From: Xenophilus aerolatus
GTDB taxonomy: Bacteria > Pseudomonadota > Gammaproteobacteria > Burkholderiales > Burkholderiaceae_C
Assembly: GCA_029968055.1 (NCBI GenBank)
Contig: JASCNX010000007.1
Location: forward strand, 180,001 to 244,000
DNA: 64,000 nucleotides
Direction: 5' to 3'
How positions within the stretch are numbered: position 1 is the stretch's first letter; each line of letters starts with the position of its first letter. Under the pieces are notes generated by a model. The model saw only the letters and a program-made list of their open reading frames with translations. It was not told the DNA's origin and did no database searches. A program made the position numbers and the translations under genes. Shown piece after piece: positions 24,718-34,174 of the stretch.

Positions 24718-25827
24718 TCAGGCCGTCGCCTTGCTCGGCGCCTTCTTGTCGTCCACGGCGAGCACGCCGCGGTTGATCTGGTCGCGCTCGAGCGATTCGA
24801 ACAGGGCCTTGAAGTTGCCTTCGCCGAAGCCTTCGCGGTAGTTGCCCTTGCGCTCGATGAACTCGAAGAACACGGGCCCCAGCATCGGCTCCGAGAAGAT
24901 CTGCAGCAAGAGGCGCGGCTGGCCGCCTTCGGTCGTGCCGTCCAGCAGGATGCCGCGGGCTTGCAGCTCGCCCACCGACTGGCCGTGGCCGGGCAGGCGC
25001 TTCTCGAGGTTGTCGTAGTACACGTCGTTGGGCGCCGTCAGCAGCGGGATGCCGGCCATCTGCAGCGCATCGATCGACTTCAGCAGGTCGTCGGTCAGCA
25101 GCGCGATGTGCTGGATGCCCTCGCCGTTGAACTGCATGAGGAATTCCTCGATCTGGCCGCCGCCCTGCTTGGACTCCTCGTTCAGCGGAATGCGGATCAG
25201 GCCGTCGGGCGCCGTCATGGCCTTGGAGGTCAGGCCCGTGTACTCGCCCGAGATGTCGAAGTAGCGGATCTCGCGGAAGTTGAACAGCTTCTCGTAGAAG
25301 CCGGCCCAGTAGGCCATGCGGCCGCGGTACACGTTGTGCGTCAGGTGGTCCACCACCTGGAAGCCGTGCCCCTTGGGATTGCGCTCGACGCCGGGCAGGA
25401 ACTCGAAGTCGATGTCGTAGATGGACTTGCCGTCCTCGTAGCGGTCGATCAGGTACAGCGGCGCGCCGCCGATGCCCTTGATGGCGGGCAGGCGCAGCTC
25501 CATCGGCCCGGTCGGGATTTCCACCGGCTGCGCACCCAGTTCGAGCGCGCGCTGGTACGCCTTGTGCGCATCCTTGACGCGAAAGGCCAGCCCGCAGGCC
25601 GAGGCGCCGTGCTCGGCGGCGAAATACGCGGCCAGGCCCGGCTCGTTGTTGACGATGAAATTGATGCCGCCCTGGCGGTACAGCAGCACGTTCTTGGACC
25701 GATGGCGGGCCACCAGCGTGAAGCCGAGTTTCTCGAGCATCGGTTCGAGCGCGCCCGGCGTGGGCGAAGCGAACTCCACGAACTCGAAGCCGCACAGGCC
25801 CATGGGGTTGTCGAACAGGTCGGTCAT
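24718..25827 (-). CDS. hpd: 4-hydroxyphenylpyruvate dioxygenase
   Basis: A 369-residue two-domain vicinal-oxygen-chelate enzyme that turns 4-hydroxyphenylpyruvate into homogentisate. The iron ligands H161 (VDHLTHNV), H240 (GIQHIALL) and E322 (FFEFIERKG) sit at exactly the positions of the Pseudomonas fluorescens enzyme. The C-terminal [17 protein letters not shown] helix closes the active site in this family. It is the first gene of an operon with phhA and divergent from an Lrp-type regulator, which probably senses an aromatic amino acid. Homogentisate dioxygenase is not in the window. Confidence 0.96.
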   Translation of the reverse strand: MTDLFDNPMGLCGFEFVEFASPTPGALEPMLEKLGFTLVARHRSKNVLLYRQGGINFIVNNEPGLAAYFAAEHGASACGLAFRVKDAHKAYQRALELGAQPVEIPTGPMELRLPAIKGIGGAPLYLIDRYEDGKSIYDIDFEFLPGVERNPKGHGFQVVDHLTHNVYRGRMAYWAGFYEKLFNFREIRYFDISGEYTGLTSKAMTAPDGLIRIPLNEESKQGGGQIEEFLMQFNGEGIQHIALLTDDLLKSIDALQMAGIPLLTAPNDVYYDNLEKRLPGHGQSVGELQARGILLDGTTEGGQPRLLLQIFSEPMLGPVFFEFIERKGNYREGFGEGNFKALFESLERDQINRGVLAVDDKKAPSKATA

Positions 25828-25924
25828 TTCATCGTCTCCGGGGTGAGGCGGCCGGCGGCCGGGGCATCCATCGACTTTAGGCATTCCGCGACGCATTTAT
25901 CCTGCAAACTCGGGATCGATTCGG

Positions 25925-25951
25925 TGCTCGTACGCGGGATTCGTGCGAGCA
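25925..25951. promoter_or_regulatory. Imperfect inverted repeat upstream of the Lrp gene
   Basis: TGCTCGTACG and CGTGCGAGCA (9 of 10 pairs) flank a 7-bp spacer, ending 7 bp before the Lrp start. It may be an autoregulatory site in the hpd/Lrp divergent region. It could also form an RNA hairpin near the ribosome-binding site. Confidence 0.35.
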
Positions 25952-25958
25952 TTGCCGG

Positions 25959-26438
25959 ATGGACGACATGATCGAGCTCGATTCACTGGACCGGCGCATA
26001 TTGGCTGTACTCCAGAAGCAAGGCCGGATCTCCTTCGACGAGCTGGGCGGGCAGGTCGGCCTGTCGGCCTCGGCCGCGCTGCGCCGGGTGCGCCGCATGG
26101 AGGACGCCGGCGTGATCGCCGGCTACGCCGCCCTGGTCAGCGCCAGGCGCGTGGGCCTGAGCCTCACGGCGTACATCAACGTGCGCCTGGAGAAGCACAG
26201 CGGCCGCGGCAAGCGCACGCCCATGGACGACTTCGCCGCCGAGCTGGCCACCTGGGACGAGGTGGTGGAGTGCGTGTCCCTCAGCGGCGACATGGACTTC
26301 CTGCTGAAGGTGGTGGTGGCCGACATGGACCACTACACGCGCTTCGTCATGGAGACCCTGCTCAAGCACCCGAGCGTGCAGGACTGCAAGACCAGCTTCG
26401 TGATGCGGCCGCTGAAGTCGGGCGTGTCGGTGGTGTAG
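25959..26438 (+). CDS. Lrp/AsnC family transcriptional regulator
   Basis: A 159-residue feast/famine regulator. The N-terminal HTH is ISFDELGGQVGLSASAALRR, and the C-terminal half is a RAM (ligand-binding, oligomer-forming) domain with VVECVSLSGDMDFLLKVVV. It is divergent from the hpd-phhA operon with 131 bp between starts, so it is the probable regulator of Phe/Tyr catabolism, as the related HpdA-type Lrp proteins are. It ends 18 bp before an AraC-type gene on the same strand. Confidence 0.9.
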   Translation: MDDMIELDSLDRRILAVLQKQGRISFDELGGQVGLSASAALRRVRRMEDAGVIAGYAALVSARRVGLSLTAYINVRLEKHSGRGKRTPMDDFAAELATWDEVVECVSLSGDMDFLLKVVVADMDHYTRFVMETLLKHPSVQDCKTSFVMRPLKSGVSVV

Positions 26439-26456
26439 CGCAGGAGGAAGAGGCCG

Positions 26457-27305
26457 ATGGCGTCCGAGCGGCTCTACCTGCGCCTGGAGGGCGATCCTGT
26501 CCATGCTCCCGAAACCACCGTGCCGGCCGGGACCCTGAAGGCCATCACCGTGCCTGCGCCGCTACGCCCCCGAGTGGCGAACATGATCGCCTACGACGAG
26601 GTCCTGCCGATGGACTCCGACGTCCATGAGCGCGTGTTGCCGGACGGTGCGCTGCGCCTCATCGTGGACCTCGTCCAGGGCCGCGCCCGGATCGCTGGCC
26701 CGAGCGTGCAGCCGGTGCTGCTGGCGCTGCGCGGTCGGCAGCTTGGACTGTCGCTCACGCTCAGGCCGGGCGCGTCGCAGGCGCTGTTCGGCGTCCCGGC
26801 GCATGCCCTGGCCGAGCGTGTCGTCGACTGGGAGTTGCTCGTGGCCGCGCGCCACCGCAGCCTGCCCCTGCGATGGCAGGAGGAGCACAACGAAACGACG
26901 CGTGCCCGGCTGTTGATGTCCACCCTGCATGGCCTGATGCGCCCGGCAGACCCGGTGCCCTTGGGCCAGGCCTCACAGGCCGCCGCACTGCTGCGCACGT
27001 CCGCCTCGCCACCACGCATCTCCGAGATTGCGGCGGCCGTTGGCCTCGGCGAGCGCCGGCTGCAGCAGGTCTTTCGCGCCCAGTTCGGCCTGTCGCCGCG
27101 CAGTTGGCGCCGGCTGGCTCGCCTGCACGCCTGCCTGCTGCGCCTGCGCGGTGCCGGGCCGCCGCGCTGGAGCGAGCTGGCGCTGGAGAGCGGGTTCTAC
27201 GACCAGGCCCACCTGGTACGGGAGTTCCAGGCACTTTGCGGCCTGACGCCGGGGCAGTTCCTGCGTCGGCGTGGCGTTTCGGAATCGTCCAAGACGCGCG
27301 CGTGA
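26457..27305 (+). CDS. AraC family transcriptional regulator
   Basis: A 282-residue regulator. The C-terminal third has both HTH units of AraC proteins: ISEIAAAVGLGERRLQQVF, then WSELALESGFYDQAHLVREF and GLTPGQFLRRRG. The N-terminal ~160 residues look like the DUF6597 sensor-like domain found in short AraC regulators. It lies 18 bp downstream of the Lrp gene (with an AGGAGG-like stretch before it) and 43 bp upstream of an SDR gene, so the three may be cotranscribed. Ligand unknown. Confidence 0.85.
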   Translation: MASERLYLRLEGDPVHAPETTVPAGTLKAITVPAPLRPRVANMIAYDEVLPMDSDVHERVLPDGALRLIVDLVQGRARIAGPSVQPVLLALRGRQLGLSLTLRPGASQALFGVPAHALAERVVDWELLVAARHRSLPLRWQEEHNETTRARLLMSTLHGLMRPADPVPLGQASQAAALLRTSASPPRISEIAAAVGLGERRLQQVFRAQFGLSPRSWRRLARLHACLLRLRGAGPPRWSELALESGFYDQAHLVREFQALCGLTPGQFLRRRGVSESSKTRA

Positions 27306-27348
27306 ACGCGCCACATCATGACCGGCACTCACGAGGAGCACCGCAAGC

Positions 27349-28254
27349 ATGATGAATCTCGAACACTGCGTCGCCGTGGTCACCGGCGCCAGCCGCGGCG
27401 CGGGCCGCGGCATCGCCGTGGAACTGGGCGCGGCCGGCGCGACAGTCTATGTCACGGGCCGCAGCACGCGCGACGCGCCGGCGCGCGCCTACGGCGAACT
27501 GATGGCCCTGTCGGGCCTGGACCGGCTGCCGGGCAGCATCGACGAGACGGCGGCCGAAGTGAGCCGCGCCGGCGGTTGCGGCATCGCCGTGCGCTGCGAC
27601 CACACGCAGGAAGACGAGGTGGCCACCCTGTTCGAGCGCGTCGAGGACGAGCAGCGGGGGCGGCTGGACCTGTTGGTCAACAACGCCTGGGGTGGGCACG
27701 AGCACTTCGACGGCGTGTTCCAGTCGGCGTTCTGGGAGCGCCCGATGACGCAATGGGACGCCATGTTCGACCGCGGCGTGCGCAACCACCTGCTGGCCAG
27801 CCGGAGCGCCGCGCCGCTTTTCGTGCGACGGAGGCGCGGCCTACTCGTCACCACCACCTTCTGGGACCGCGATCGCTACATGACCGGCAACCTGTTCTAC
27901 GACCTGGCCAAGTCGTCGATGACGCGACTGGCCTTCGGCATGGCGCAGGACCTGAAGCCGCAGGGCGTGGCCTCGGTGGCGTTGTCGCCGGGCTGGATGC
28001 GGACCGAGTTCGTGCTGGCCGGGCATCACACCGACGAAGCGCATTGGCGCCAGCGGCCCGAACTCGCCGGCACCGAGTCGCCGCACTACGTGGGACGCGC
28101 GGTGGCGGCGCTCGCGGCCGATCCCGCCGTCATGGCCAAGACCGGCCGCGTCCTGCGCGTGGGCGACCTCGCCCGCGAGTACGGCTTCACCGACATCGAC
28201 GGGCGCCAGATCGCGCCCTTCGAGCTCGACGGCGTCGCGCCGCCGCGCCCTTGA
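27349..28254 (+). CDS. SDR family oxidoreductase (DHRS1-like)
   Basis: A 301-residue short-chain dehydrogenase. The Rossmann motif TGASRGAGRG lies at the N-terminus, and the NNAWGG block replaces the usual NNAG. The catalytic YxxxK is YDLAK. The usual catalytic serine position is occupied by TTTF, so a threonine may substitute, or the activity may be altered. Sequence build matches the DHRS1 subgroup of classical SDRs, whose members reduce small carbonyl compounds and steroids with NADPH. It follows an AraC regulator that may control it. Confidence 0.85.
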   Translation: MMNLEHCVAVVTGASRGAGRGIAVELGAAGATVYVTGRSTRDAPARAYGELMALSGLDRLPGSIDETAAEVSRAGGCGIAVRCDHTQEDEVATLFERVEDEQRGRLDLLVNNAWGGHEHFDGVFQSAFWERPMTQWDAMFDRGVRNHLLASRSAAPLFVRRRRGLLVTTTFWDRDRYMTGNLFYDLAKSSMTRLAFGMAQDLKPQGVASVALSPGWMRTEFVLAGHHTDEAHWRQRPELAGTESPHYVGRAVAALAADPAVMAKTGRVLRVGDLAREYGFTDIDGRQIAPFELDGVAPPRP

Positions 28255-28278
28255 CAGGCCCGAGGCGTGCGAGCGGGC

Positions 28279-28833
28279 TCATGCCGCGATCGGCGCCAAT
28301 CCATCGCGCAGCAGCCCCACGCCCAGTTCGTGCACGCCGTCCCACACGATCTGCACCCCCAGGCACAGCAGGATGAAGGCCGACAGGCGCAGGAAGATCA
28401 CGGTGCCGGCTTCACCGAGCGGCCGCAACAGCTGCTGCGCATAGCGGAAGGCCAGGAAGGTGAGCCCGCCGATGGCGATCAGCGCCAGCACGGCGCCGGT
28501 GCTGCGCGCCAGCGTCAGGGTCCAGCGCAGGTCGGCCAGCGACACGCCCACCGTGATGGCCGCGGCGATCGACCCCGGCCCGCAGCTGATCGGGAAGGTG
28601 AGCGGGTAAAAGGCCTGGCGGCTCGCCATTTCCGGCGTGAATGCCTCGGCCAGCTGGGTGCGCGAGTCGCTGCCGGCCTGGCTGGTGGTGAGCATGCGCC
28701 AGGCATTGGCGGCCACGATCATGCCCCCGCCCAGGAAGATCGGCGCCGTGGCGGCGGGGTTGAGGATGGGCAGCAGCGCCGCCAGCACGAACAGGAAACT
28801 CTTGCCCAGGGCACCCAGCAGCTCGAGCGTCAT
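28279..28833 (-). CDS. MarC family integral membrane protein
   Basis: A 184-residue inner-membrane protein with about six hydrophobic helices. The conserved opening LFVLAALLPILNPAATAPIFLGGG and the later FPISCGPGSIAAAITVG are MarC-family signatures. The once proposed multidrug-resistance role of MarC has been withdrawn, so the function is unknown; some relatives are described as amino-acid or small-molecule exporters. It lies 10 bp downstream of the BCCT gene on the same strand, so the two are probably cotranscribed. Confidence 0.88.
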   Translation of the reverse strand: MTLELLGALGKSFLFVLAALLPILNPAATAPIFLGGGMIVAANAWRMLTTSQAGSDSRTQLAEAFTPEMASRQAFYPLTFPISCGPGSIAAAITVGVSLADLRWTLTLARSTGAVLALIAIGGLTFLAFRYAQQLLRPLGEAGTVIFLRLSAFILLCLGVQIVWDGVHELGVGLLRDGLAPIAA

Positions 28834-28843
28834 GGCGCCGTCT

Positions 28844-30376
28844 TCAGGCCTTGGAGGCCGCGGGGTCCGACAGCTCGCGCAAGCGTCGGCGCAGCGCGCG
28901 CTCGCGCCGCTCCTCGGCCTCGTGGTCTTCGCGCAGGCCGCGCCACAAGGCCACGGCCATGAGCACGATCACGACGGTGAAGGGCAGCGCGAAGACGATG
29001 GTGGCCGTCTGCACCGACTTGAGGCCGCCGGCCATCAGCAGGCTGGCGGCCACGCCGGCCACCAGGAGACCCCACGCGATCTTGATGCGCGCGCTCGGGT
29101 TTTCCTTGCCGCCGCTGCTCATCATGCCGAGCACCAGCACAGCCGAGTCGCCCGAGGTCACGAAGAACACGACCACCAGCACGGTGGCGATGCCCGACAG
29201 CAGCGTGCCCAGCGGCAGTTGCCCGAACATGCTGAACAGCGCTGTCGAGACGTCGGCCTTCACCGCCTGCGCGATCGGTACGTGCTGCATGATTTCCAGG
29301 TTCAGCGCGGTGCCGCCGAAGACCGAGAACCAGAGGAAGGCGGCGATCGTCGGCGCGGCGACGGTGCCGAGGATGAACTCGCGCACCGTCCGCCCGCGCG
29401 ACACGCGCGCGATGAACAGGCCCACGAAGGGCGACCAGGACACCCACCAGGCCCAGTAGAAGAGGGTCCACGTGCCGACCCAGCTGCTGTCGCGGAAGGG
29501 CGTCATGCGCAGGCTCATGCGCACGAATTCGCTGGCGTAGCTGCCCAGGGTCGAGGTGAAGGTGTCGATGATCGCGACCGTCGGGCCGAGCACGAAGACC
29601 GCCAGCGCGAGCAGGGCCGCCAGAATGAGGTTGAAGTTCGACAGCAGCTTGATGCCGCGGTCGACCCCGCTGACCGCCGACGTGACGAACAGCACCGTGG
29701 TCACGGCGATGATGAGCAGCTGCGCCGTTTCGCTCACCGGGACGCCGACCACGGCGCTCAGGCCGCTGTTGATCTGCAGCGCGCCCATGCCCAGCGAGGC
29801 CGCCACGCCGAAGGCCGTGGCGATCACCGCCAGGACGTTGACGACCGGGCCGAGGCGCCGCACCGGCGCCCAGGGCAGCGCCTGCACCGCCGTGCTGACC
29901 AGTGCCGAGCCGCCGCGCCGGAACTGGAAGAACGCGATCGCCAGCGCCACGATGCTGTACACCGCCCACGGGTGCAGCCCCCAGTGGAAGAAGCTGTAGC
30001 GCATGGCCGCGCCGGCCGCCTCGGGCGTGTTCGGCGCGATGCCCGGCGGCGGCGTGCCGTAGTGCGACACCGGCTCGGCCACGCCCCAGAACACCAGTCC
30101 GATGCCCATGCCGGCCGCGAACAGCATGGCGAACCAGGAGCCGAGCGAGAACTCGGGCTCCTCGTCATCGGCGCCCAGCTTGAGCCGGCCGAAGCGGCCG
30201 AAGGCGAGCACCAGGGCCAGCACCACGAGGCCCAGCACCACCCACAGGTAGAACCACCCGAAGTTGCGGATGATCATGGCGAGCGCGCCCTCGAAGACGG
30301 CGCCGAGATGGTCGGGAGCGGCGACGCCCCAGACGACGATGGCCAGAATCAATCCGGCGGAAACGATGAGCTGCAT
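28844..30376 (-). CDS. BCCT family betaine/carnitine/choline transporter
   Basis: A 510-residue secondary transporter with 12 predicted helices. Family signatures are GMGIGLVFWGVAEPVSHYG, HWGLHPWAVYSIVALA and the tryptophan-rich FYWAWWVSWSPFVGLFIARV. It takes up quaternary ammonium compounds such as glycine betaine with Na+ or H+. The C-terminal tail is short and charged (HEAEERRERALRRRLREL), a feature linked to osmosensing in BetP but here much shorter. ATG 30376 has GGGAGGAG a few bases upstream. The 381-bp gap upstream carries its promoter. Confidence 0.93.
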   Translation of the reverse strand: MQLIVSAGLILAIVVWGVAAPDHLGAVFEGALAMIIRNFGWFYLWVVLGLVVLALVLAFGRFGRLKLGADDEEPEFSLGSWFAMLFAAGMGIGLVFWGVAEPVSHYGTPPPGIAPNTPEAAGAAMRYSFFHWGLHPWAVYSIVALAIAFFQFRRGGSALVSTAVQALPWAPVRRLGPVVNVLAVIATAFGVAASLGMGALQINSGLSAVVGVPVSETAQLLIIAVTTVLFVTSAVSGVDRGIKLLSNFNLILAALLALAVFVLGPTVAIIDTFTSTLGSYASEFVRMSLRMTPFRDSSWVGTWTLFYWAWWVSWSPFVGLFIARVSRGRTVREFILGTVAAPTIAAFLWFSVFGGTALNLEIMQHVPIAQAVKADVSTALFSMFGQLPLGTLLSGIATVLVVVFFVTSGDSAVLVLGMMSSGGKENPSARIKIAWGLLVAGVAASLLMAGGLKSVQTATIVFALPFTVVIVLMAVALWRGLREDHEAEERRERALRRRLRELSDPAASKA

Positions 30377-30757
30377 GGCTCCTCCCTGGAATGCCGGCGG
30401 CCGCACGCGCAAGGGCGGATGCGAACGGCCCGACCTGGATCGGCGCGCCGGCGGGGTTTGAGACGGAGTGGCAAGACAGGGCGGCCCGATGTGCCAGAGA
30501 TCGCGACCCGATCGATGGGTGGCGCTGTCAGCAAGGGCCGGCAGACCTGGGGGCGGGCCGGCGTCGCGCAGTCGGGACGCCGGGGGGCCTGTGCCGGACC
30601 CGCGATTTTAACAAGGGCGATGTGGTGCTCCCGGCCTGGCATTTGGGCTCGGCCCTGTGCCGATGCGGCAGGCGGACGGCGATACTCCTGTCCTTCAAAC
30701 GGCCGCCTGCCTGCGCTTGATGTGCAGCGGCGGCCTTTCAGGTTGTCATCGAAAGAA
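30377..30757. other. 381-bp intergenic region, no gene recognised
   Basis: This gap separates the divergent BCCT gene and GGDEF gene. Short reading frames exist but show no recognisable protein features. A TTTTAACAAGG stretch near 30605 is locally AT-rich and could belong to a promoter. I see no tRNA, riboswitch fold or repeat with confidence. Confidence 0.5.
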
Positions 30758-32248
30758 GTGTCCGCACCCGATCTCCCTCCGCTCCATGGCGAAGACGGCC
30801 CCTGGACCCAGGCCGCCGGCGGGCTGCTGCTGGCCTTCGGCGCCTCGGCCGTGTGCTGCTACGACACCGACGAACGCGTCAGCGCCTGGAACGGGCGCTA
30901 CCTGGAGTTCTTTCCCGAGATGCGCGAACGCGTGCGCGTCGGCCTGCCCGCGGCCGACACCATCCGCCCCTTCCTCGAGCGCCAGCATCCGGGCGCCACG
31001 GCGGCGGAACTCGATGCCGCCCTGGCCAACGCGATGTGGCGCCACCGCGAGGAGCAGGGGCCGCTGCGCTACCAGCGCGCCGACAGCGGCCGCTGGCTGG
31101 AGCTGCGCATGTTTCCCGTGCCGCAGGGCCGGATCAAGCTGTGGACCGATGTCACCCACAGCGGCACCGAAGGCACCGACGCCAGCGTGCTGCTGGAACT
31201 GCTCACGGTGACCAACCTCGGGCTGATCCTGCACGACGCGCAGGGCCGGCTGCGCTACGTGAACTCGCGCTTCTTCTCGGAGCATTTCCTGCCGGTGCTG
31301 CGGGAGGTGCCCGACATCCGCGAGCGCCACGTGCAGGGCGACTACTGGCGCCGCTACGCGGCCATGTTCGAGCCCTCCGACACCTTCCGCGCGCTGTGCG
31401 ACAGCCGGCAGGGCGGCCCGCTGCCCGCGCCCGTGACGCTGCGCGGAACCACCGGCCGCAGCTACCGCATCGAGGAGCACGCCCTGAACGGCGGCATCGC
31501 CTCGATGTGGACCGACGTGACCGAGCTGGCGGGCCTGAACGCCCGGCTGCGGCGCATGGCGCTGACCGACACGCTCACCGCCCTGCCCAACCGCCGCGCG
31601 CTCGAACAGGCCCTGGACGACAGGAACGATGTGACGGCGATCGCGCTCGTCGACGTCGACCACTTCAAGGCCATCAACGACCGCTTCGGCCACGACGCCG
31701 GCGACGGCGTGATGGCCGAACTGGCGAAGCGGCTCGCCGCGGCGCTGGCCCCCGGGGAACTGCTGGCCCGCCTGGGCGGCGACGAGTTCGCGGTGCTGCT
31801 GTGCAGCGCCGACGAGGCCCAGGTGATGGCGCGCGCCGACGCTCTGCGGCGAGCGGTGAGCGCCGAGCCGGTGGCGCTCGACCGCGGCCCGCTCGTCGTC
31901 ACCGCCAGCCTCGGCGTGGCGGCCCGCGAAGCCCACGAAGCGCCCACCGACACGCTGCGGCGGGCCGACATGGCCTTGCTGGGTGCCAAGGCCGAAGGGC
32001 GCGACCGTGTCGGCAGCGCGTTCGCGCCGGCCCGTGCGCAGGGCGTGCCGGCATCGCCCGGCGCCGCGGCCGACGCACGGCTGGCCACCGACTTCGGCCT
32101 CGATCCCGCCGCGCTGGCCGCCCGGCACGGGGCGCAGCACCCCGTCTTCACCCGCGAGCGATGGGCCCAGGCGCAGCGCGAGGGCCTGACGCTGGACCAC
32201 TACTGGGGCTGGGTGCACTACAGCCTGGGCCTGGCCGCGGGCGACTGA
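30758..32248 (+). CDS. PAS-containing diguanylate cyclase (GGDEF)
   Basis: A 496-residue soluble signaling protein from GTG 30758. Two PAS_7-like modules come first (DERVSAWNGRYLEFFPEM near residue 40 and LILHDAQGRLRYVNSRFF near 160), then a GGDEF domain with DTLTALPNRRALEQ and RLGGDEFAVLL. The intact GGDEF motif predicts c-di-GMP synthesis. The RxxD inhibitory site expected five residues before GGDEF is replaced by APGE, so product inhibition may be lost. About 65 residues of unknown role follow. The start is not certain: the GTG has a weak purine stretch upstream, TTG 30742 is an alternative, and a much longer open frame upstream has no protein-like features. Confidence 0.85.
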   Translation: MSAPDLPPLHGEDGPWTQAAGGLLLAFGASAVCCYDTDERVSAWNGRYLEFFPEMRERVRVGLPAADTIRPFLERQHPGATAAELDAALANAMWRHREEQGPLRYQRADSGRWLELRMFPVPQGRIKLWTDVTHSGTEGTDASVLLELLTVTNLGLILHDAQGRLRYVNSRFFSEHFLPVLREVPDIRERHVQGDYWRRYAAMFEPSDTFRALCDSRQGGPLPAPVTLRGTTGRSYRIEEHALNGGIASMWTDVTELAGLNARLRRMALTDTLTALPNRRALEQALDDRNDVTAIALVDVDHFKAINDRFGHDAGDGVMAELAKRLAAALAPGELLARLGGDEFAVLLCSADEAQVMARADALRRAVSAEPVALDRGPLVVTASLGVAAREAHEAPTDTLRRADMALLGAKAEGRDRVGSAFAPARAQGVPASPGAAADARLATDFGLDPAALAARHGAQHPVFTRERWAQAQREGLTLDHYWGWVHYSLGLAAGD

Positions 32249-32294
32249 GCACAGGCGCTACCGGCCGAGGCCGGTGTCCTGCGCTGCCGGGAAT

Positions 32295-33404
32295 CTAGCC
32301 AGAAGCCGGCCCTGCCAGCGCCCAGACGCCCGCCGCCTGCATGAAGCGGTCGGCGGCCTCCAGCTGCGCCGAAGCGATCCACTCGTCGGGCTGGTGCGCC
32401 TGCGCGATGGCGCCGGGGCCGCACACCACCGCCGGGATGCCCGCCTGCTGGAAGAAGCCGGCCTCGGTGCCGAAGGGCAGCTCCGCCTCGGGCCGGAGCG
32501 CGCCCAGCCGGTGCGCGGCTGCCACCGCGGCATCGTTGCCATGGGCCGACAGGGGCGGCACGGCGGCCAGCTGCTGCGACTCGAACGTGACGCCGGCCGG
32601 CAGGTCGGCCAGTGCGTCGCGGACCGCGTCGCGCACACGCCGGGCGGTGGCCTCGTCCGGCGGGCGGCATTCCCACAGCACCTCGCAGCGGCCCGGCACG
32701 ATGTTGATCGCGGTGCCCCCGTCGATGCGGCCGACGTTGAGGGTGGCCGGGCTGCCCTCGCTGGCGAAGCGGCGCCGCAGGCCGGCCAGGCGGGTGACCA
32801 GGTGCGCCGCCGGCTCGACCGCGCAGGCACCCAGCGACGGATCGCCGGAATGCGCGGCCAGCCCGGTGAAGAGCGCCCGGTGGCCGAAGAAGCCGCGGTG
32901 CCGCACGCCGATCCGCATCTGCGTCGGCTCGCCGATGATGGCCAGTGCGGGCGCCTGCTGCCGCAGCCGTTCCACCAGGTGCGGAACGCCGAGGCAGCCG
33001 ACCTCCTCGTCGTAGGAGACGGCCAGAAGGATCGGGCGCCGCAAGGGCTGCCGCTGCCACGCCGGCACCGCCGACAGGCAGGCGGCGATGAAGCCCTTCA
33101 TGTCCACCGAGCCCCGCCCGTGGAGCCGGCCGTCGCACTCGGCCAGCACGAAGGGGTCGGAGCGCCAGGCCTGGCCGTCCACGGGCACGACGTCGCTGTG
33201 GCCCGAGAACACCATGCCGCCCGCGGCGTCGGGCCCGATGCGGGCCAGCAGGTTGGCCTTGCGGCCGTCCTCGGCGGGCAGCAGCTGTGCGTCCACCCCG
33301 TGGCCGGCAAGGTAATCCGCGACCCAGTGGATCAGGCCGAGGTTGGAGCGGTGCGAGGTGGTGTCGAAGCCCACCAGGCGCCGAAGGATCTCGGTGGTGG
33401 TCAT
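32295..33404 (-). CDS. Acetylornithine deacetylase-like M20 peptidase (ArgE family)
   Basis: A 369-residue zinc-dependent deacylase. Metal-site motifs are VFSGHSDVVPVDG, LHGRGSVDMKGFIA and the EEVGCLGVPH region, as in ArgE/DapE. ArgE removes acetate from N-acetylornithine. Because betaproteobacteria usually make arginine through ArgJ and carry several M20 deacylases, catabolism of other N-acyl amino acids is equally possible. It lies 15 bp downstream of the AlaX-type gene on the same strand. Confidence 0.87.
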   Translation of the reverse strand: MTTTEILRRLVGFDTTSHRSNLGLIHWVADYLAGHGVDAQLLPAEDGRKANLLARIGPDAAGGMVFSGHSDVVPVDGQAWRSDPFVLAECDGRLHGRGSVDMKGFIAACLSAVPAWQRQPLRRPILLAVSYDEEVGCLGVPHLVERLRQQAPALAIIGEPTQMRIGVRHRGFFGHRALFTGLAAHSGDPSLGACAVEPAAHLVTRLAGLRRRFASEGSPATLNVGRIDGGTAINIVPGRCEVLWECRPPDEATARRVRDAVRDALADLPAGVTFESQQLAAVPPLSAHGNDAAVAAAHRLGALRPEAELPFGTEAGFFQQAGIPAVVCGPGAIAQAHQPDEWIASAQLEAADRFMQAAGVWALAGPASG

Positions 33405-33419
33405 GCGCCGCGCCCCGCC

Positions 33420-34145
33420 CTAGCGGGCCAGGCCGATCCGGATGCGCCGGTTGTGCTGCCCCTTGTTCTCGATCTTCAGGATGCGCAGCGGCGCCGATTG
33501 CGCGGTGTTCGACAGGTGCGTGCCGCCGCAGGCCTGCCGGTCGAGGCCCTCGATCTCGATGATCCGCGTGGTGCCGTCGGCCTGGGCGGGCGGCGCGACG
33601 GAACGGCTGCGCAACACCCCGGGTTCGCGTGCGAGCGCCGCGGCGTCGAGGTACAGCGCCTTCACCGGCCGGCCGTCCGCGATCAGGCCGTTGAGGGCCG
33701 GCTCGAGCGCGCGCAGTGCGTTGTTGTCCGCTGCGGGCAGGTCGAAGTCGATGCGGGCCGTGCCGTCGGCCGCCATCTGCACGCCGGTGACCAGCGAGCC
33801 CTCGAAGCGCTGGTAGACGAGCGCATTCAGCAGGTGCAGGCCCGTGTGCAGCTGGCTCATCAGGAAGCGGAAGTCCGCGTCCACGGCAGCGACGACCCGG
33901 TCGCCGGGCACGTTGCCGGCGTCGGCGGCGTCGAAGCAGTGCCAGGCGTTGGCACCCTGCGTCTCGATGCGGTCGACCGTCACCGTGCCGCCTTCCCACG
34001 CGAGCGTGCCGCGGTCCGCCAGCTGACCGCCGCCGCCGGGGTAGAAGAACGACCGGTCGAGCAGCACGGCATCGGGCCGGCGCGCGACCACGCGGGCCTC
34101 GAAGCGCAGGCAGTCGGGGTCGATGTGGCACAGGTAGGGGGACAT
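33420..34145 (-). CDS. AlaX-type alanyl-tRNA editing protein
   Basis: A 241-residue trans-editing enzyme that hydrolyzes Ser (or Gly) mischarged on tRNA-Ala. The zinc motifs of the AlaRS editing domain are present: HTGLH (HxxxH) and CGGTH (CxxxH). The N-terminal FFYPGGGGQLADRG is the AlaX/AlaRS glycine-rich motif. ATG 34145 was chosen because GAGG lies 5 bases upstream and it aligns with the family N-terminus; ATG 34178 overlaps the upstream EamA stop and would add 11 residues. Ends 15 bp before argE-like gene. Confidence 0.9.
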   Translation of the reverse strand: MSPYLCHIDPDCLRFEARVVARRPDAVLLDRSFFYPGGGGQLADRGTLAWEGGTVTVDRIETQGANAWHCFDAADAGNVPGDRVVAAVDADFRFLMSQLHTGLHLLNALVYQRFEGSLVTGVQMAADGTARIDFDLPAADNNALRALEPALNGLIADGRPVKALYLDAAALAREPGVLRSRSVAPPAQADGTTRIIEIEGLDRQACGGTHLSNTAQSAPLRILKIENKGQHNRRIRIGLAR

Positions 34146-34174
34146 GCTTTCCTCGTCGGGGCCGCGCGGCCCGC

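Noticed and set aside
28637-30757. Long plus-strand extension upstream of the GGDEF gene
   Set aside because: It runs antisense through MarC and BCCT, and has no protein-like features before GTG 30758; treated as non-coding.
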